Shown here: piece after piece, positions 43,366-51,521 of the stretch
Numbering within the stretch: position 1 is the first letter of the stretch
Layout: every line of letters begins with the position of its first letter
Assembly (NCBI RefSeq): GCF_047729875.1
Contig: NZ_CP159826.1
Coordinates: forward strand, 744,001 to 808,000
Length of the DNA stretch: 64,000 bases
Source: Marimicrobium sp913061115
GTDB lineage: Bacteria; Pseudomonadota; Gammaproteobacteria; Pseudomonadales; Halieaceae
Direction of reading: 5' to 3'
Position numbers and translations under genes: made by a program
Notes under the pieces: generated by a model
The model's input: only the letters and a program-made list of their open reading frames with translations
The model's database searches: none
Told to the model about the DNA's origin: nothing

Positions 43366-43973
43366 TAGGACAAATAAACGGCCTATTGAGATTAAATTTC
43401 CTGACTGATCCTGCTAACTGAACTAGAGAAATTCGCGACATACCCGCCTACCGCACTGAAAAGCTGTTCGATGAGGTGATCGCATAATGCATATTATGAT
43501 GACAGGGTGATTCGTTCAGGCCCCCCTTAAAGTAACCACGTAGCGATCACCTGGCGCAGGCGCAGCTGGAGCCCAGAATCACTAATAGGCAAAAGTATGA
43601 CTCAACTGTGGTGGCGCTTTTTCCTCACAGTGTTGACTGTGCGTTAAGGTATCGGCTGCGTATAGCCAATTTGTTGGTTTTGGAGATATTAGGATATCGG
43701 AAGGATATCGGTAATGACATTTAGTACACCGGGTATGTATCGGTATTTAGGATAGGGGCGTTGGTTTATCGCTTGCGCGGGATCTTCTACTTTAAATAAA
43801 CCGCTACACTGCTACATTCCCTTTAAATCAATGGGTTAGAGGCGGAGCATCTGCAACACAAGTGCAACATTGCGCGAGAAGTGCGACGACTGTAGCAGTC
43901 TTGTAGCACTTAGCACCTCGCCGCAGGCCAGTGCGGGCGTGGTTTGTAGCGGTGTAGCACTTTGTTTGACCAT
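43366..43973. other. non-coding region downstream of the DUF3631 gene, with repeats
   Basis: No convincing gene. It contains ATATCGG-rich short repeats near 43690-43760 and three GTAGC double motifs (listed separately). In satellite-type elements the replication origin can lie beside the replication gene; these repeats are candidates. Confidence 0.45.
43803..43960. repeat. three TGTAGC-RGT-TGTAGC motifs, candidate origin iterons
   Basis: TGTAGCAGTGTAGC occurs in inverted orientation at 43803-43816; TGTAGCAGTCTTGTAGCACT at 43891-43910; TGTAGCGGTGTAGCAC at 43945-43960, right beside the DUF3631 stop. Spacing is irregular. Function as replication-protein sites is inference. Confidence 0.5.
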
Positions 43974-45023
43974 CTAGGCTATGTACCTTTCGAAGGCGTC
44001 GATGAAGTCAGTGCGGTCGTACCCGCGAATCACTGATTCGCCGAACCTCATGGAGCGAGTTGAAATACCATAGTTTCTTAGTATGCGTGCAACTTGATTC
44101 TGCGTAATACGTCTACCATTGTAGTATTCCTGCCAAGGGCTGGTTGCGTCTTTGCAGAGTTCTGCAACAAGATCTGATGAACTTATCCGTGTATTGCCAG
44201 TCGATGAAAAGTAACTCGATATGCTCGCCAGCAGTAAGGTTGGCAACTCTGGTTCAGATTGAGTGGTGAGTGCCCTATAGGCAGCCTCACATCTTTCTAA
44301 CCAGCCATTACCGATAGCTTCAGCAATGCTATAAAGAGGGAACCAATTGTCCTGTGCGCGATCATTTCCAAGGTTTGGGACAGTCACATTGGAGTTCTTG
44401 ATCGCGGCTTCATTTGAGCTGCGCCAGGCGGCTAGAGCATCCCTAACGGCCGCCTGTTGATCTTCAAGATCAACGGGAACTCTAACTACCTGCTCTTTAA
44501 GCTTCTTCCTGCGCAGATTGATCACAATACTCCTGTCCATGACTGTATCAGACAAAGCACCGATTGACGCGAGCACCATTGGCATCCATGTGTTGAATGT
44601 TTTCGCCTCATGATTGTCGCCGACACACCTAATGACAGTAGATCCTTTTTTACTGTGGCTAGAGTTAATGATGCCTATCAGACCTGGCGAACCATCTTTC
44701 ACAAAAGTATCAGCTTCATCAATCAGCAGCGTTGGTTGACCTTGCTGAGTCACGCGATAGATAGCTGCAGAAGAAATACTTGACAGCTGCACACCATCTT
44801 TCGCAACCGACTGAATTACCTCCATCGTTGTTGATTTTCCGCATCTTTTCTCTGGGCTAATTAATGTAAGCTTTGGAAACACCCTAAACGAGTTGATCAG
44901 GTAGCTTGCTATAATCCACAAGGCAATAGCATCGACTTCGTTAGGAGTAAGAACGCAGTGTTTTTTTATCAAATCGACAACATCATCCACTAGTGATTGC
45001 GTAATAGAAGTACTATTAATCAT
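43974..45023 (-). CDS. DUF3631 AAA-like ATPase (element replication protein)
   Basis: A 349-residue P-loop protein. ISPEKRCGKSTTMEV is the Walker A region (the first glycine is serine) and PTLLIDEADTFV is Walker B, followed by DRSIVINLRRK. The C-terminus (ITQNQVARILRNYGISTRSM, RFGESVIRGYDRTDFIDAF) is the DUF3631 tail typical of island primase-helicases. Unlike many relatives it has no primase or Toprim domain. GGAGGG lies 7 nt before the ATG, which is inside the end of the AlpA-type gene, so translation is coupled. A role in element replication is inferred. Confidence 0.82.
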   Translation of the reverse strand: MINSTSITQSLVDDVVDLIKKHCVLTPNEVDAIALWIIASYLINSFRVFPKLTLISPEKRCGKSTTMEVIQSVAKDGVQLSSISSAAIYRVTQQGQPTLLIDEADTFVKDGSPGLIGIINSSHSKKGSTVIRCVGDNHEAKTFNTWMPMVLASIGALSDTVMDRSIVINLRRKKLKEQVVRVPVDLEDQQAAVRDALAAWRSSNEAAIKNSNVTVPNLGNDRAQDNWFPLYSIAEAIGNGWLERCEAAYRALTTQSEPELPTLLLASISSYFSSTGNTRISSSDLVAELCKDATSPWQEYYNGRRITQNQVARILRNYGISTRSMRFGESVIRGYDRTDFIDAFERYIA

Positions 45024-45261
45024 TGTTAAGCCCTCCGTCTCTTTCGGCAACACGGCCTTCCAGCCATTCGATGATTTCGTCATGCAGCCAGGCCACAGAG
45101 GTGCCGCCGGGAACCAATGATACGCGCTTGGGGAACTTTCCTTGAGCTGCGAGGTAGTAGATATGACTCTTCGAGAGTCCTACCAAATTCATCACCTCCC
45201 TGATTCTGATCAGCCGCGTTGTTGGTATTTTTTGTAGTGTTTCGTTTACATTACTTCTCAT
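45016..45261 (-). CDS. alpA: AlpA-family excisionase/regulator
   Basis: An 81-residue winged-HTH protein: LIRIREVMNLVGLSKSHIYY and LAAQGKFPKRVSLVPGG followed by SVAWLHDEIIEWLEGRVA. AlpA proteins of P4-like elements regulate the integrase or assist excision. GAGGAA lies upstream of the ATG at 45261. Its stop codon overlaps the start of the DUF3631 gene. It lies between the integrase and the ATPase, the standard satellite layout. Confidence 0.88.
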   Translation of the reverse strand: MRSNVNETLQKIPTTRLIRIREVMNLVGLSKSHIYYLAAQGKFPKRVSLVPGGTSVAWLHDEIIEWLEGRVAERDGGLNND

Positions 45262-45439
45262 TACAAGTTCCTCAAAAATATAAGTAATACCCAACCGTCT
45301 TCGTGGGACTGTAAGCAGAATATTTTTTTGGCAAAAACTTTTCTGAGATATTTTCGATTTACGTGAAATTAAATATGTGAAAACAAAAAGACTTTATGAT
45401 ACGCGGAGAACGACATGTGCCTAATAGGCTTAGTGTAGG

Positions 45440-46663
45440 TCAGGCGGCGGCAGATAGTGGTCGGTTTGAGTCGTCCTCCAGTCTGAGCATATCCAGGTAG
45501 TCAGACCAATCCTGCATCATCTTGGCTCGGCCTTCTAAGTGTGCTGTCCTGTTGTAAGCACGGCCATTAGGGTCTTTAACAGCGTGTGCCAACTGATGCT
45601 CAATCCAGTCAACTCGGTAACCCAGAGCTTCGTCTAGCAGTGTGCGAGCCATGGCTCGAAATCCATGTGGTGTCATGTCGCTGTTCTTGTAGCCTAATGT
45701 TCTAAGAGCTGAGCGAACTCCATTGTCTGACAGGCATCTTGATCCTCCTCTCGCACTAGGAAAAACATATCTACCTTGACCCGTATAGGAAAACAGTTCT
45801 TGAAGTATTTCTATGGCCTGGCTACTGAGCGGGACCATATGGGGTTGGCGCATTTTCATCTTCTCTGACGGTATCTCCCACTGCTTTTGGGACCAGTTGA
45901 TTTCTGTCCACTCCATTGCCCTTATTTCGCCCGGGCGCTGGAAGAGAAGGGGAGAAAGCCTTAGCGCCGCCTGGACTACTTCAGATCCTCTGTAGTTGTC
46001 CATTGCTATAAGCAGTTGACCCACTTTTTTTGGATCTGTAATGGCTGCTCGGTGTGTCTTTTTAGGGTTTTTCAGCGCGCCGCCTAAGTCGCGCGAAGGG
46101 TCCATTTCTGCTCTGCCTGTTGCTATTGCATATTTGAATACCTGCCCTGCTGTCTGTTTGGCCCTGCGAGCGGTTTCAATGGCTCCTCGACTTTCAATTT
46201 TGCGCAGGGCGGCTAGTAGTTCCGGTGGAGAAATCTGGATAATTGGAGTGCCACCTATGGCGGGGAAAATATCACGTTCTAGTGCTCTTAGAGTTCGTTT
46301 CTTGTGGCCATCCGATTTGTCTGCGACCGCTATCTGAAACCATTCTCGGGCGATCGCTTCAAAACTGTTGGAAACGTTAATGTGCCGAGTGAGCTTCTGA
46401 ATCTTTTTGTGCTCGGCTGGATCTATTCCATTGCTTTGTTGTTCTCGGGCTTCTAGGTGCTCCTGCCTTGCCCTCTTAAGAGTTATTTCCGGGTATATTC
46501 CAAGAGAAAGTGTCTTCCGTTTACTGGTGAATCGGTAGTCGTAGCGCCAGTAACGAGTCCCCGTAGGATTGATTAGCAGATATAGGCCTCCACCATCGGC
46601 TAGCTTCCAGGGCTTACTTCTGGGCTTGGATTGACTAATTTCTTTTGCTGTAAGTATATGCAT
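45440..46663 (-). CDS. int: P4-type tyrosine integrase
   Basis: A 407-residue site-specific recombinase. The N-terminal DUF4102-type domain has KPWKLADGGGLYLLI and TLSLGIYPEITLKRARQE. The catalytic core has QRPGEIRAMEW (Arg), MTPHGFRAMARTLLDE (H-x-x-R) and QLAHAVKDPNGRAYNRT (His and the nucleophile Tyr). It lies 179 bp from the 3' end of tRNA-Met, on the same strand, as expected for an element using that tRNA as its attachment site. All catalytic residues are present. Confidence 0.93.
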   Translation of the reverse strand: MHILTAKEISQSKPRSKPWKLADGGGLYLLINPTGTRYWRYDYRFTSKRKTLSLGIYPEITLKRARQEHLEAREQQSNGIDPAEHKKIQKLTRHINVSNSFEAIAREWFQIAVADKSDGHKKRTLRALERDIFPAIGGTPIIQISPPELLAALRKIESRGAIETARRAKQTAGQVFKYAIATGRAEMDPSRDLGGALKNPKKTHRAAITDPKKVGQLLIAMDNYRGSEVVQAALRLSPLLFQRPGEIRAMEWTEINWSQKQWEIPSEKMKMRQPHMVPLSSQAIEILQELFSYTGQGRYVFPSARGGSRCLSDNGVRSALRTLGYKNSDMTPHGFRAMARTLLDEALGYRVDWIEHQLAHAVKDPNGRAYNRTAHLEGRAKMMQDWSDYLDMLRLEDDSNRPLSAAA

Positions 46664-46721
46664 GATGCTCCTGGCCTAGTTGACGGTATCAACGACCCAG
46701 CGCATATAAATACCGACATAT

Positions 46722-46743
46722 GTACCGCCAGTTATGGCGGTAC
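46722..46743. promoter_or_regulatory. perfect inverted repeat between integrase and tRNA-Met
   Basis: GTACCGCCA-gtta-TGGCGGTAC is a 9-bp stem with a 4-nt loop, about 60 bp before the integrase start. It may be an operator or an integrase/excisionase arm site. The palindrome is certain, the role is not. Confidence 0.45.
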
Positions 46744-46841
46744 CTGGTAAGACACGCTGGACACGATAGGAGCGATGTTGGAGGAAAATATTATTTAATT
46801 CAGAGGTTTATTAACGCTCTGGACAGTATCGGACGGCAATG

Positions 46842-46864
46842 TGGTAGCTACGGGTGGACTTGAA
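46842..46864 (-). repeat. tRNA-side att site (3' end of tRNA-Met)
   Basis: Identical to 25177-25199 over 23 bp. It includes the CCA end, the 3' acceptor strand and part of the T arm, so integration keeps the tRNA functional. Confidence 0.88.
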
Positions 46865-46918
46865 CCACCGACCCCAGCATTATGAATGCTGTGCTCTAAC
46901 CAGCTGAGCTACGTAGCC
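46842..46918 (-). tRNA. tRNA-Met (elongator type, anticodon CAT)
   Basis: A 77-nt cloverleaf including the encoded CCA. The anticodon arm is CAGCA-TTCATAA-TGCTG and the T arm contains GGTTCAAGTCC. The 5' start GGCTACGTAGCTCAG resembles E. coli metT-type elongator tRNA-Met. Position 1:72 is a G-U pair, a slight oddity. A tRNA-Ile2 (CAT modified) cannot be excluded by anticodon alone, but the body matches Met. Confidence 0.88.
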
Positions 46919-47079
46919 ATAAACGTTTACAGGAACCAAGGATTCCGAAGAGGCGCGCATTTTCCCGATTTTCACAGGGCAAGTCAAGGCAGAGTAAGGC
47001 CTGCAGGCTTTTATGCGCCGCTGCTGGATTTGACTGTGGTGCCGGTGTGTTTTCAACAGCCAGCAATTTACCTCGCTAA

Positions 47080-48174
47080 CTAGACGTTGAAGCGGAAGTG
47101 GACGACGTCGCCGTCCTGCACGACGTACTCCTTGCCTTCTAGACGCCAGCGCCCGGCGTCTTTGGCACCTTGCTCGCCGTCATGCTTGATAAAGTCGTCA
47201 TAACCGATGACTTCAGCGCGTATAAACCCTTTTTGGAAATCAGTGTGTATGACTCCGGCGGCCTCAGGAGCGGTCGCTCCTACTTTTACAGTCCATGCAC
47301 GCACTTCCTTTTCGCCCGCTGTGAAGTAGGTTTGCAACTCTAATAGTTCATAGCCAGCGCGAATCACACGGTTCAGTCCTGGTTCGTTCATGCCTAGTTC
47401 CTGCAGGAACTCTAGACGCTCCTCATCAGCAAGTTCTGCAATTTCCGATTCCAATTTGTTGCAGATAGGCACAACAATGGCATTTTCCTGGGCCGCGATT
47501 TCGTTGACAACATCGAGATAAGGGTTGCCTTCAAAACCGCTTTCATCGACGTTGGCGATGTACATGGTGGGCTTGGCGGTCAGTAGAAATAATTGTCTGA
47601 CGAGTGCAGCTTCAGTGTCATCGAAGGCGAGCGAACGAGCGGGAAGCGCTTCATTCAGGTGAGGCAGCAGCTTATCCTCCAGCAGCGCCTTCATGGCAAT
47701 CGATTCTTTGTCGCCACCTTTGGCCGTTCGGATGATCTTCTGTAGTTGCTTTTCGCAGCTATCGAGATCTGCCAGAGCCAATTCCGTGTTGATGGTTTCA
47801 ATGTCGGCTCTGGGGTCGATTTGATTAGACACGTGGATGACATTGTCATCTTCAAAGCAGCGAACGACATGGGCGATCGCATGAGTTTCACGAATATTGG
47901 CCAGAAACTGGTTGCCGAGGCCCTCACCCTGAGATGCACCCGCCACCAGACCTGCGATATCGACGAATTCCATGGTGGTTGAGATTTCGCGTTGAGGCTT
48001 GATGATATCTGCAATTTTACTCTGCCGCGGATCGGGCACGGGTACGATGCCAGCGTTAGGCTCGATGGTGCAGAAGGGGAAGTTTTCTGCTCCGATCCCA
48101 GCATTGGTGAGGGCATTAAACAGGGTGGACTTACCGACATTCGGCAATCCGACGATTCCACAATTAAAACCCAT
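47080..48174 (-). CDS. ychF: YchF/OLA1-family ATPase
   Basis: A 364-residue P-loop protein that hydrolyses ATP and associates with ribosomes. Seen: GIVGLPNVGKSTLFNALTNA (P-loop), DIAGLVAGASQGEGLGNQFL and a C-terminal TGS-like domain (AWTVKVGATAPEAAGVIHTDF, DGDVVHFRFNV). It is next to pth, as in other gammaproteobacteria. Confidence 0.95.
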   Translation of the reverse strand: MGFNCGIVGLPNVGKSTLFNALTNAGIGAENFPFCTIEPNAGIVPVPDPRQSKIADIIKPQREISTTMEFVDIAGLVAGASQGEGLGNQFLANIRETHAIAHVVRCFEDDNVIHVSNQIDPRADIETINTELALADLDSCEKQLQKIIRTAKGGDKESIAMKALLEDKLLPHLNEALPARSLAFDDTEAALVRQLFLLTAKPTMYIANVDESGFEGNPYLDVVNEIAAQENAIVVPICNKLESEIAELADEERLEFLQELGMNEPGLNRVIRAGYELLELQTYFTAGEKEVRAWTVKVGATAPEAAGVIHTDFQKGFIRAEVIGYDDFIKHDGEQGAKDAGRWRLEGKEYVVQDGDVVHFRFNV

Positions 48175-48206
48175 AGCCTATTCCTGTTCCTTTATGTCGG
48201 GGCAGC

Positions 48207-48794
48207 TTAGGCTGCGCTAAAACTGTGTAATCGGGTCATCGCTTTGGTGCCGTCTCCATCGAGCAAGAGAGGCAGGGTGGCGATGGCCTCATCAATACAG
48301 GCGTTAATGCATTCGCGCTCCGCTTGTGAGGGCGCGCTTAAAACATGCGCCGTCACTCTTGACGCGTGACCCGGATGGCCAATACCGATGCGTAAACGAT
48401 GAAAATCTTTATTGTTTCCCAGTGCCGGAACGATATCCCGTAATCCGTTGTGGCCCCCGTGACCGCCGCCTTGCTTAAAACGTGCACTGCCGGGAGGGAT
48501 GTCCAGTTCATCGTGAGCAATAAGGATTTGCTCAGGTGTGATCTTGAAAAAACCCGCCATTGCGGCCACTGCCTTACCGCTGAGATTCATGAAGGTGGTA
48601 GGAATCAGCAGGCGCAGGTCATGGCCAGACAGAGTGACCCGGCTGGCCAGACCAAAAAACCTAGATTCCGCCTGCATCGGCATGCCACACGCTTTAGCGA
48701 GTTCTTCAACGAAATCGGCACCGGCATTGTGGCGAGTGCCCCGGTATTCGCTACCGGGGTTGCCAAGTCCCACAATGAGCTTTATGTCAGGCAA
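48207..48794 (-). CDS. pth: peptidyl-tRNA hydrolase
   Basis: Releases peptides from peptidyl-tRNA that drops off ribosomes. Seen: IVGLGNPGSEYRGTRHNAGADF (catalytic Asn and His), LLIPTTFMNLSGKAV and AHDELDIPPGSARFKQGGGHGGHNGLRD. The start is unusual: the only near in-frame candidate is TTG at 48794, one codon before the expected position, with GGAG about 15 nt upstream. No ATG is available nearby. It follows rplY with a 28-bp gap, so it may depend on coupling. Confidence 0.92.
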   Translation of the reverse strand: MPDIKLIVGLGNPGSEYRGTRHNAGADFVEELAKACGMPMQAESRFFGLASRVTLSGHDLRLLIPTTFMNLSGKAVAAMAGFFKITPEQILIAHDELDIPPGSARFKQGGGHGGHNGLRDIVPALGNNKDFHRLRIGIGHPGHASRVTAHVLSAPSQAERECINACIDEAIATLPLLLDGDGTKAMTRLHSFSAA

Positions 48795-48822
48795 TGTGCA
48801 TGCGAGGGGCTCCGCGAGGAGA

Positions 48823-49494
48823 CTATTCCTCGCTATCGCCTGCTTCTGCTTCGCCGTCTGCAGCGTCTTCTGCCGCAGGCGCATCATCCAGATCATCAGC
48901 CTCGTCACCGCCTTTAGGAGCAATGACGGACGCGACCGCTAAGTCGTGGTCTTCACCCAGTGCCAAGGCGACGGAGGTCACCCCTGTAGGCAATGTAATG
49001 TCAGACAGGTGAATAATTTGGCCGGTTTCCACATCCATCATATCCACTGCGATGAAAGTCGGAATATCTGCAGGCAGACACAGGACTTCTATGTCTGTCG
49101 CCTGGTGCTGAATCATTCCACCCTGTGTTTTCACGCCGTAGCAGGCTGTTTCGTTGAGGAAGTGAATTGGCACATGAAGTTTAAGGGCAACTTTATCGTC
49201 GACGCGTAAGAAGTCGATATGTGTGATGTTGTTCTTTGCAGGGTGACGCTGCATATCCTTGATGATGGCCTTTTCCTTTGCCTTGCCGATATTGACGGTC
49301 AGGACATGAGAGTAAAGCGCCTCATTCTCCAGCGCTTTTTCCACATCCTTACGGATCAGACTGAGCGGTTGAGGATCTTTAGCTCCGCCGTAAATGATAG
49401 CCGGGATCAGGTCAGCTAAACGACGTAGGCGGCGGCTCGCACCTTTCCCTAAGTCAATTCGTGCTTCTGCATGTAATTCAAATTGGTCAGACAT
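48823..49494 (-). CDS. rplY: 50S ribosomal protein L25/general stress protein Ctc
   Basis: A 223-residue long form. The L25 domain that binds 5S rRNA covers residues 1-95 (GASRRLRRLADLIPAIIYGG, HIDFLRVDDK). A C-terminal beta domain (PIHFLNETACYGVKTQGG) and an acidic tail (EAEAGDSEE) follow. This is the two-domain TL5/Ctc type of many proteobacteria. It is upstream of pth on the same strand. Confidence 0.95.
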   Translation of the reverse strand: MSDQFELHAEARIDLGKGASRRLRRLADLIPAIIYGGAKDPQPLSLIRKDVEKALENEALYSHVLTVNIGKAKEKAIIKDMQRHPAKNNITHIDFLRVDDKVALKLHVPIHFLNETACYGVKTQGGMIQHQATDIEVLCLPADIPTFIAVDMMDVETGQIIHLSDITLPTGVTSVALALGEDHDLAVASVIAPKGGDEADDLDDAPAAEDAADGEAEAGDSEE

Positions 49495-49567
49495 TGTCGT
49501 GACTCCTTCGATAAGTCATTGCAGCACCTGCGACCAGTGCGGCAATGCGTTGGTGTATACGCTACCT

Positions 49568-50515
49568 CTACTGAAATAGCGCGCTGATTGATTCCTCATT
49601 GGAGACCCTACGCATGGACTCGGCCAGCAGGTCGGCAATCGTGAGTTGGCGAATTTTTTTGATAGTTTTCGCTTCGGCATTTAATGGAATCGTGTCTGTT
49701 ACTACCAGCTCATCAAGCTGGGAGCCTTTAATATTTTCCAGAGCTTTGCCCGATAGTACCGCGTGTGTGCAGTAGGCAACGACCTTGGATGCGCCTCGTT
49801 CTTTCAGCGCATCTGCGGCCTTACACAGTGTGCCTGCGGTATCGACCATGTCATCTACTAGCAGACAGGTACGCTCATTCACCTCTCCAATGAGGTTCAT
49901 CACCTGCGCCTCGTTGGCCTTGGGGCGCCGCTTGTCGATGATGGCCAGGTCGGCTTCATTCAATTGTTTCGCAATGGCTCGGGCTCTAACGACACCGCCT
50001 ATGTCCGGAGAGACAACAATCAGGTTGTCGTAATTGCTCGCTCGTATGTCTTCGATCAGTACCGGCGACCCATAAATATTATCCACTGGGCATTTAAAAA
50101 AGCCCTGAATCTGTTCCGCATGCAAATCTACGGTTAATACACGGTCCACGCCTACCGTGACCATCATGTCGGCCACTACTTTAGCAGAGATGGGTACGCG
50201 GGCTGAACGTACTCGCCTGTCCTGGCGAGCGTAACCGAAGTAAGGCACGACCGCAGTGATGCGTGAAGCTGACGCTCTCCGCAGGGCATCGATCATGACA
50301 ACAAGCTCCATCAGGTTGTCATTGGTGGGGGCACAGGTTGATTGCAGGACAAAAACATCCTTGCCGCGCACGTTTTCATTCAGCTCAACTGTTGTTTCGC
50401 CATCGCTGAACTTGCCAACATCCGCTTTTCCAAGTGCCAGGTACAGACGGCTCGCCACTTTTTGAGCCAGCTCTGGATTGGCGTTACCTGTAAAAACCAT
50501 CATTTTTGAGGACAC
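49568..50515 (-). CDS. prs: ribose-phosphate pyrophosphokinase
   Basis: Makes PRPP from ribose-5-phosphate and ATP for nucleotide, His and Trp synthesis. The 315-residue protein has VVPYFGYARQDRRVRSARVPI, VDLHAEQIQGFF (PRPP site) and LLVDDMVDTAGTLCKAADAL (phosphoribosyl loop). The start codon is GTG at 50515 with AAGG nearby, giving the same N-terminal length as E. coli Prs; an ATG four codons in is the alternative. Confidence 0.96.
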   Translation of the reverse strand: MSSKMMVFTGNANPELAQKVASRLYLALGKADVGKFSDGETTVELNENVRGKDVFVLQSTCAPTNDNLMELVVMIDALRRASASRITAVVPYFGYARQDRRVRSARVPISAKVVADMMVTVGVDRVLTVDLHAEQIQGFFKCPVDNIYGSPVLIEDIRASNYDNLIVVSPDIGGVVRARAIAKQLNEADLAIIDKRRPKANEAQVMNLIGEVNERTCLLVDDMVDTAGTLCKAADALKERGASKVVAYCTHAVLSGKALENIKGSQLDELVVTDTIPLNAEAKTIKKIRQLTIADLLAESMRRVSNEESISALFQ

Positions 50516-50598
50516 TGTGCTCTACCTTCGGGTTTCTCTCGAAAAACTATGGTAAGTAACAACGCCATGTCCCTGTTGGGCCCATGGCGCCGCCTGTA

Positions 50599-50673
50599 TG
50601 GCTGGGGTGGGAGGATTCGAACCTCCGAATGCCAGGATCAAAACCTGGTGCCTTGCCGCTTGGCGACACCCCA
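50599..50673 (-). tRNA. tRNA-Gln (anticodon TTG)
   Basis: A 75-nt cloverleaf with CCA. The anticodon arm is CCAGG-TTTTGAT-CCTGG and the T arm has GGTTCGAATCC. It lies between ispE and prs, the usual place in Pseudomonas-like genomes. Confidence 0.95.
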
Positions 50674-50687
50674 AACAATCTGTTGAA

Positions 50688-51521
50688 TTATAATAACTCA
50701 GTTGGCAAAGGCGATGTGTTTACGCCCCGAGCGAGAATACTCGTCATCTCTTCTGGCAACTGCTCTTTGGCCTCTCTGGCCTGAGTTGCATTGTCGAAGC
50801 TGGTGAACACACAAGCCCCGGTGCCAGTCAATTTTGCCTCTCCAAAATCACCCAGAACTTCCAATGCATTATCGACCTTTGGGTAGAGTCGCCTGACAAG
50901 TTGTTGGAAATCGTTCCGAGAGTCCCTCTCAAAAAAGGCCGCCATTTTGATGGGGATAGTGTTGCGTGTCAATTGATCGTGGGAAAATATTTCAGCGGTT
51001 GATACGTGGCAATCTGGCACCACAATGAGGTACCAGCGCTCGGGAAGCTCAATCGGGGTGAGAATTTCCCCAATACCTTCGGCCCAGGCGGTGTGGGCGC
51101 CGACAAAAATTGGGACATCGGCACCCAGTTGGAGGCCCAATGCCTGTAACTGCCGTTGTGACAACCGCAGGTCCCAGAGGCGGTTGAGTGCAACGAGTGT
51201 GGTGGCTCCATTGGAACTGCCCCCTCCCAGGCCTGCCCCGGTGGGTATGCACTTGTGCAGCGTAATATGAGCGCCCAGTGTCCCGCATTGTAATAACGCA
51301 GCGGCGCGCATAATGAGGTTCTCCTCTGGTGGAATTCCCACATCGTTACTCTCGAGGGTAATTTCACCGCTTTGGTTGGGCGTGAGGACCATTTGGTCTC
51401 CCCAGTCCAGTAATTGAAATAGCGTTTGCAGTTCGTGGTAGCCATCGCTTCGACGCCCTGTGATATGCAGGAACAGATTGAGTTTGGCTGGCGATAGGAC
51501 GGAGAGTGCGCCGGACCTCAT
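50688..51521 (-). CDS. ispE: 4-diphosphocytidyl-2-C-methyl-D-erythritol kinase
   Basis: GHMP kinase of the non-mevalonate isoprenoid pathway, 277 residues. Seen: LSPAKLNLFLHITGRRSDGYHE (substrate site), PTGAGLGGGSSNGATTLVAL (ATP loop) and AKLTGTGACVF. Its start overlaps the lolB stop, so the two are coupled. lolB-ispE-tRNA-Gln-prs is a conserved cluster. Confidence 0.95.
   Translation of the reverse strand: MRSGALSVLSPAKLNLFLHITGRRSDGYHELQTLFQLLDWGDQMVLTPNQSGEITLESNDVGIPPEENLIMRAAALLQCGTLGAHITLHKCIPTGAGLGGGSSNGATTLVALNRLWDLRLSQRQLQALGLQLGADVPIFVGAHTAWAEGIGEILTPIELPERWYLIVVPDCHVSTAEIFSHDQLTRNTIPIKMAAFFERDSRNDFQQLVRRLYPKVDNALEVLGDFGEAKLTGTGACVFTSFDNATQAREAKEQLPEEMTSILARGVNTSPLPTELL

Larger units (their letters stand above)
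25177..46864. mobile_element. integrated P4/PICI-like element in tRNA-Met, about 21.7 kb
   Basis: A 23-bp direct repeat consisting of the 3' end of tRNA-Met (including CCA) occurs at both ends. Next to the tRNA end are a P4-type integrase, an AlpA-type regulator and a DUF3631 ATPase, all on the minus strand, as in satellite or PICI-like islands. No capsid, tail, portal or terminase genes are present. Cargo includes HIT-HNH, RadC, surface proteins, a transporter/GST/SDR set and IS copies. Whether it still excises is unknown; the integrase looks complete. Confidence 0.85.

Noticed and set aside
25177..46864. Complete prophage
   Set aside because: Integrase and AlpA suggest phage ancestry, but there are no capsid, portal, tail, terminase or lysis genes.
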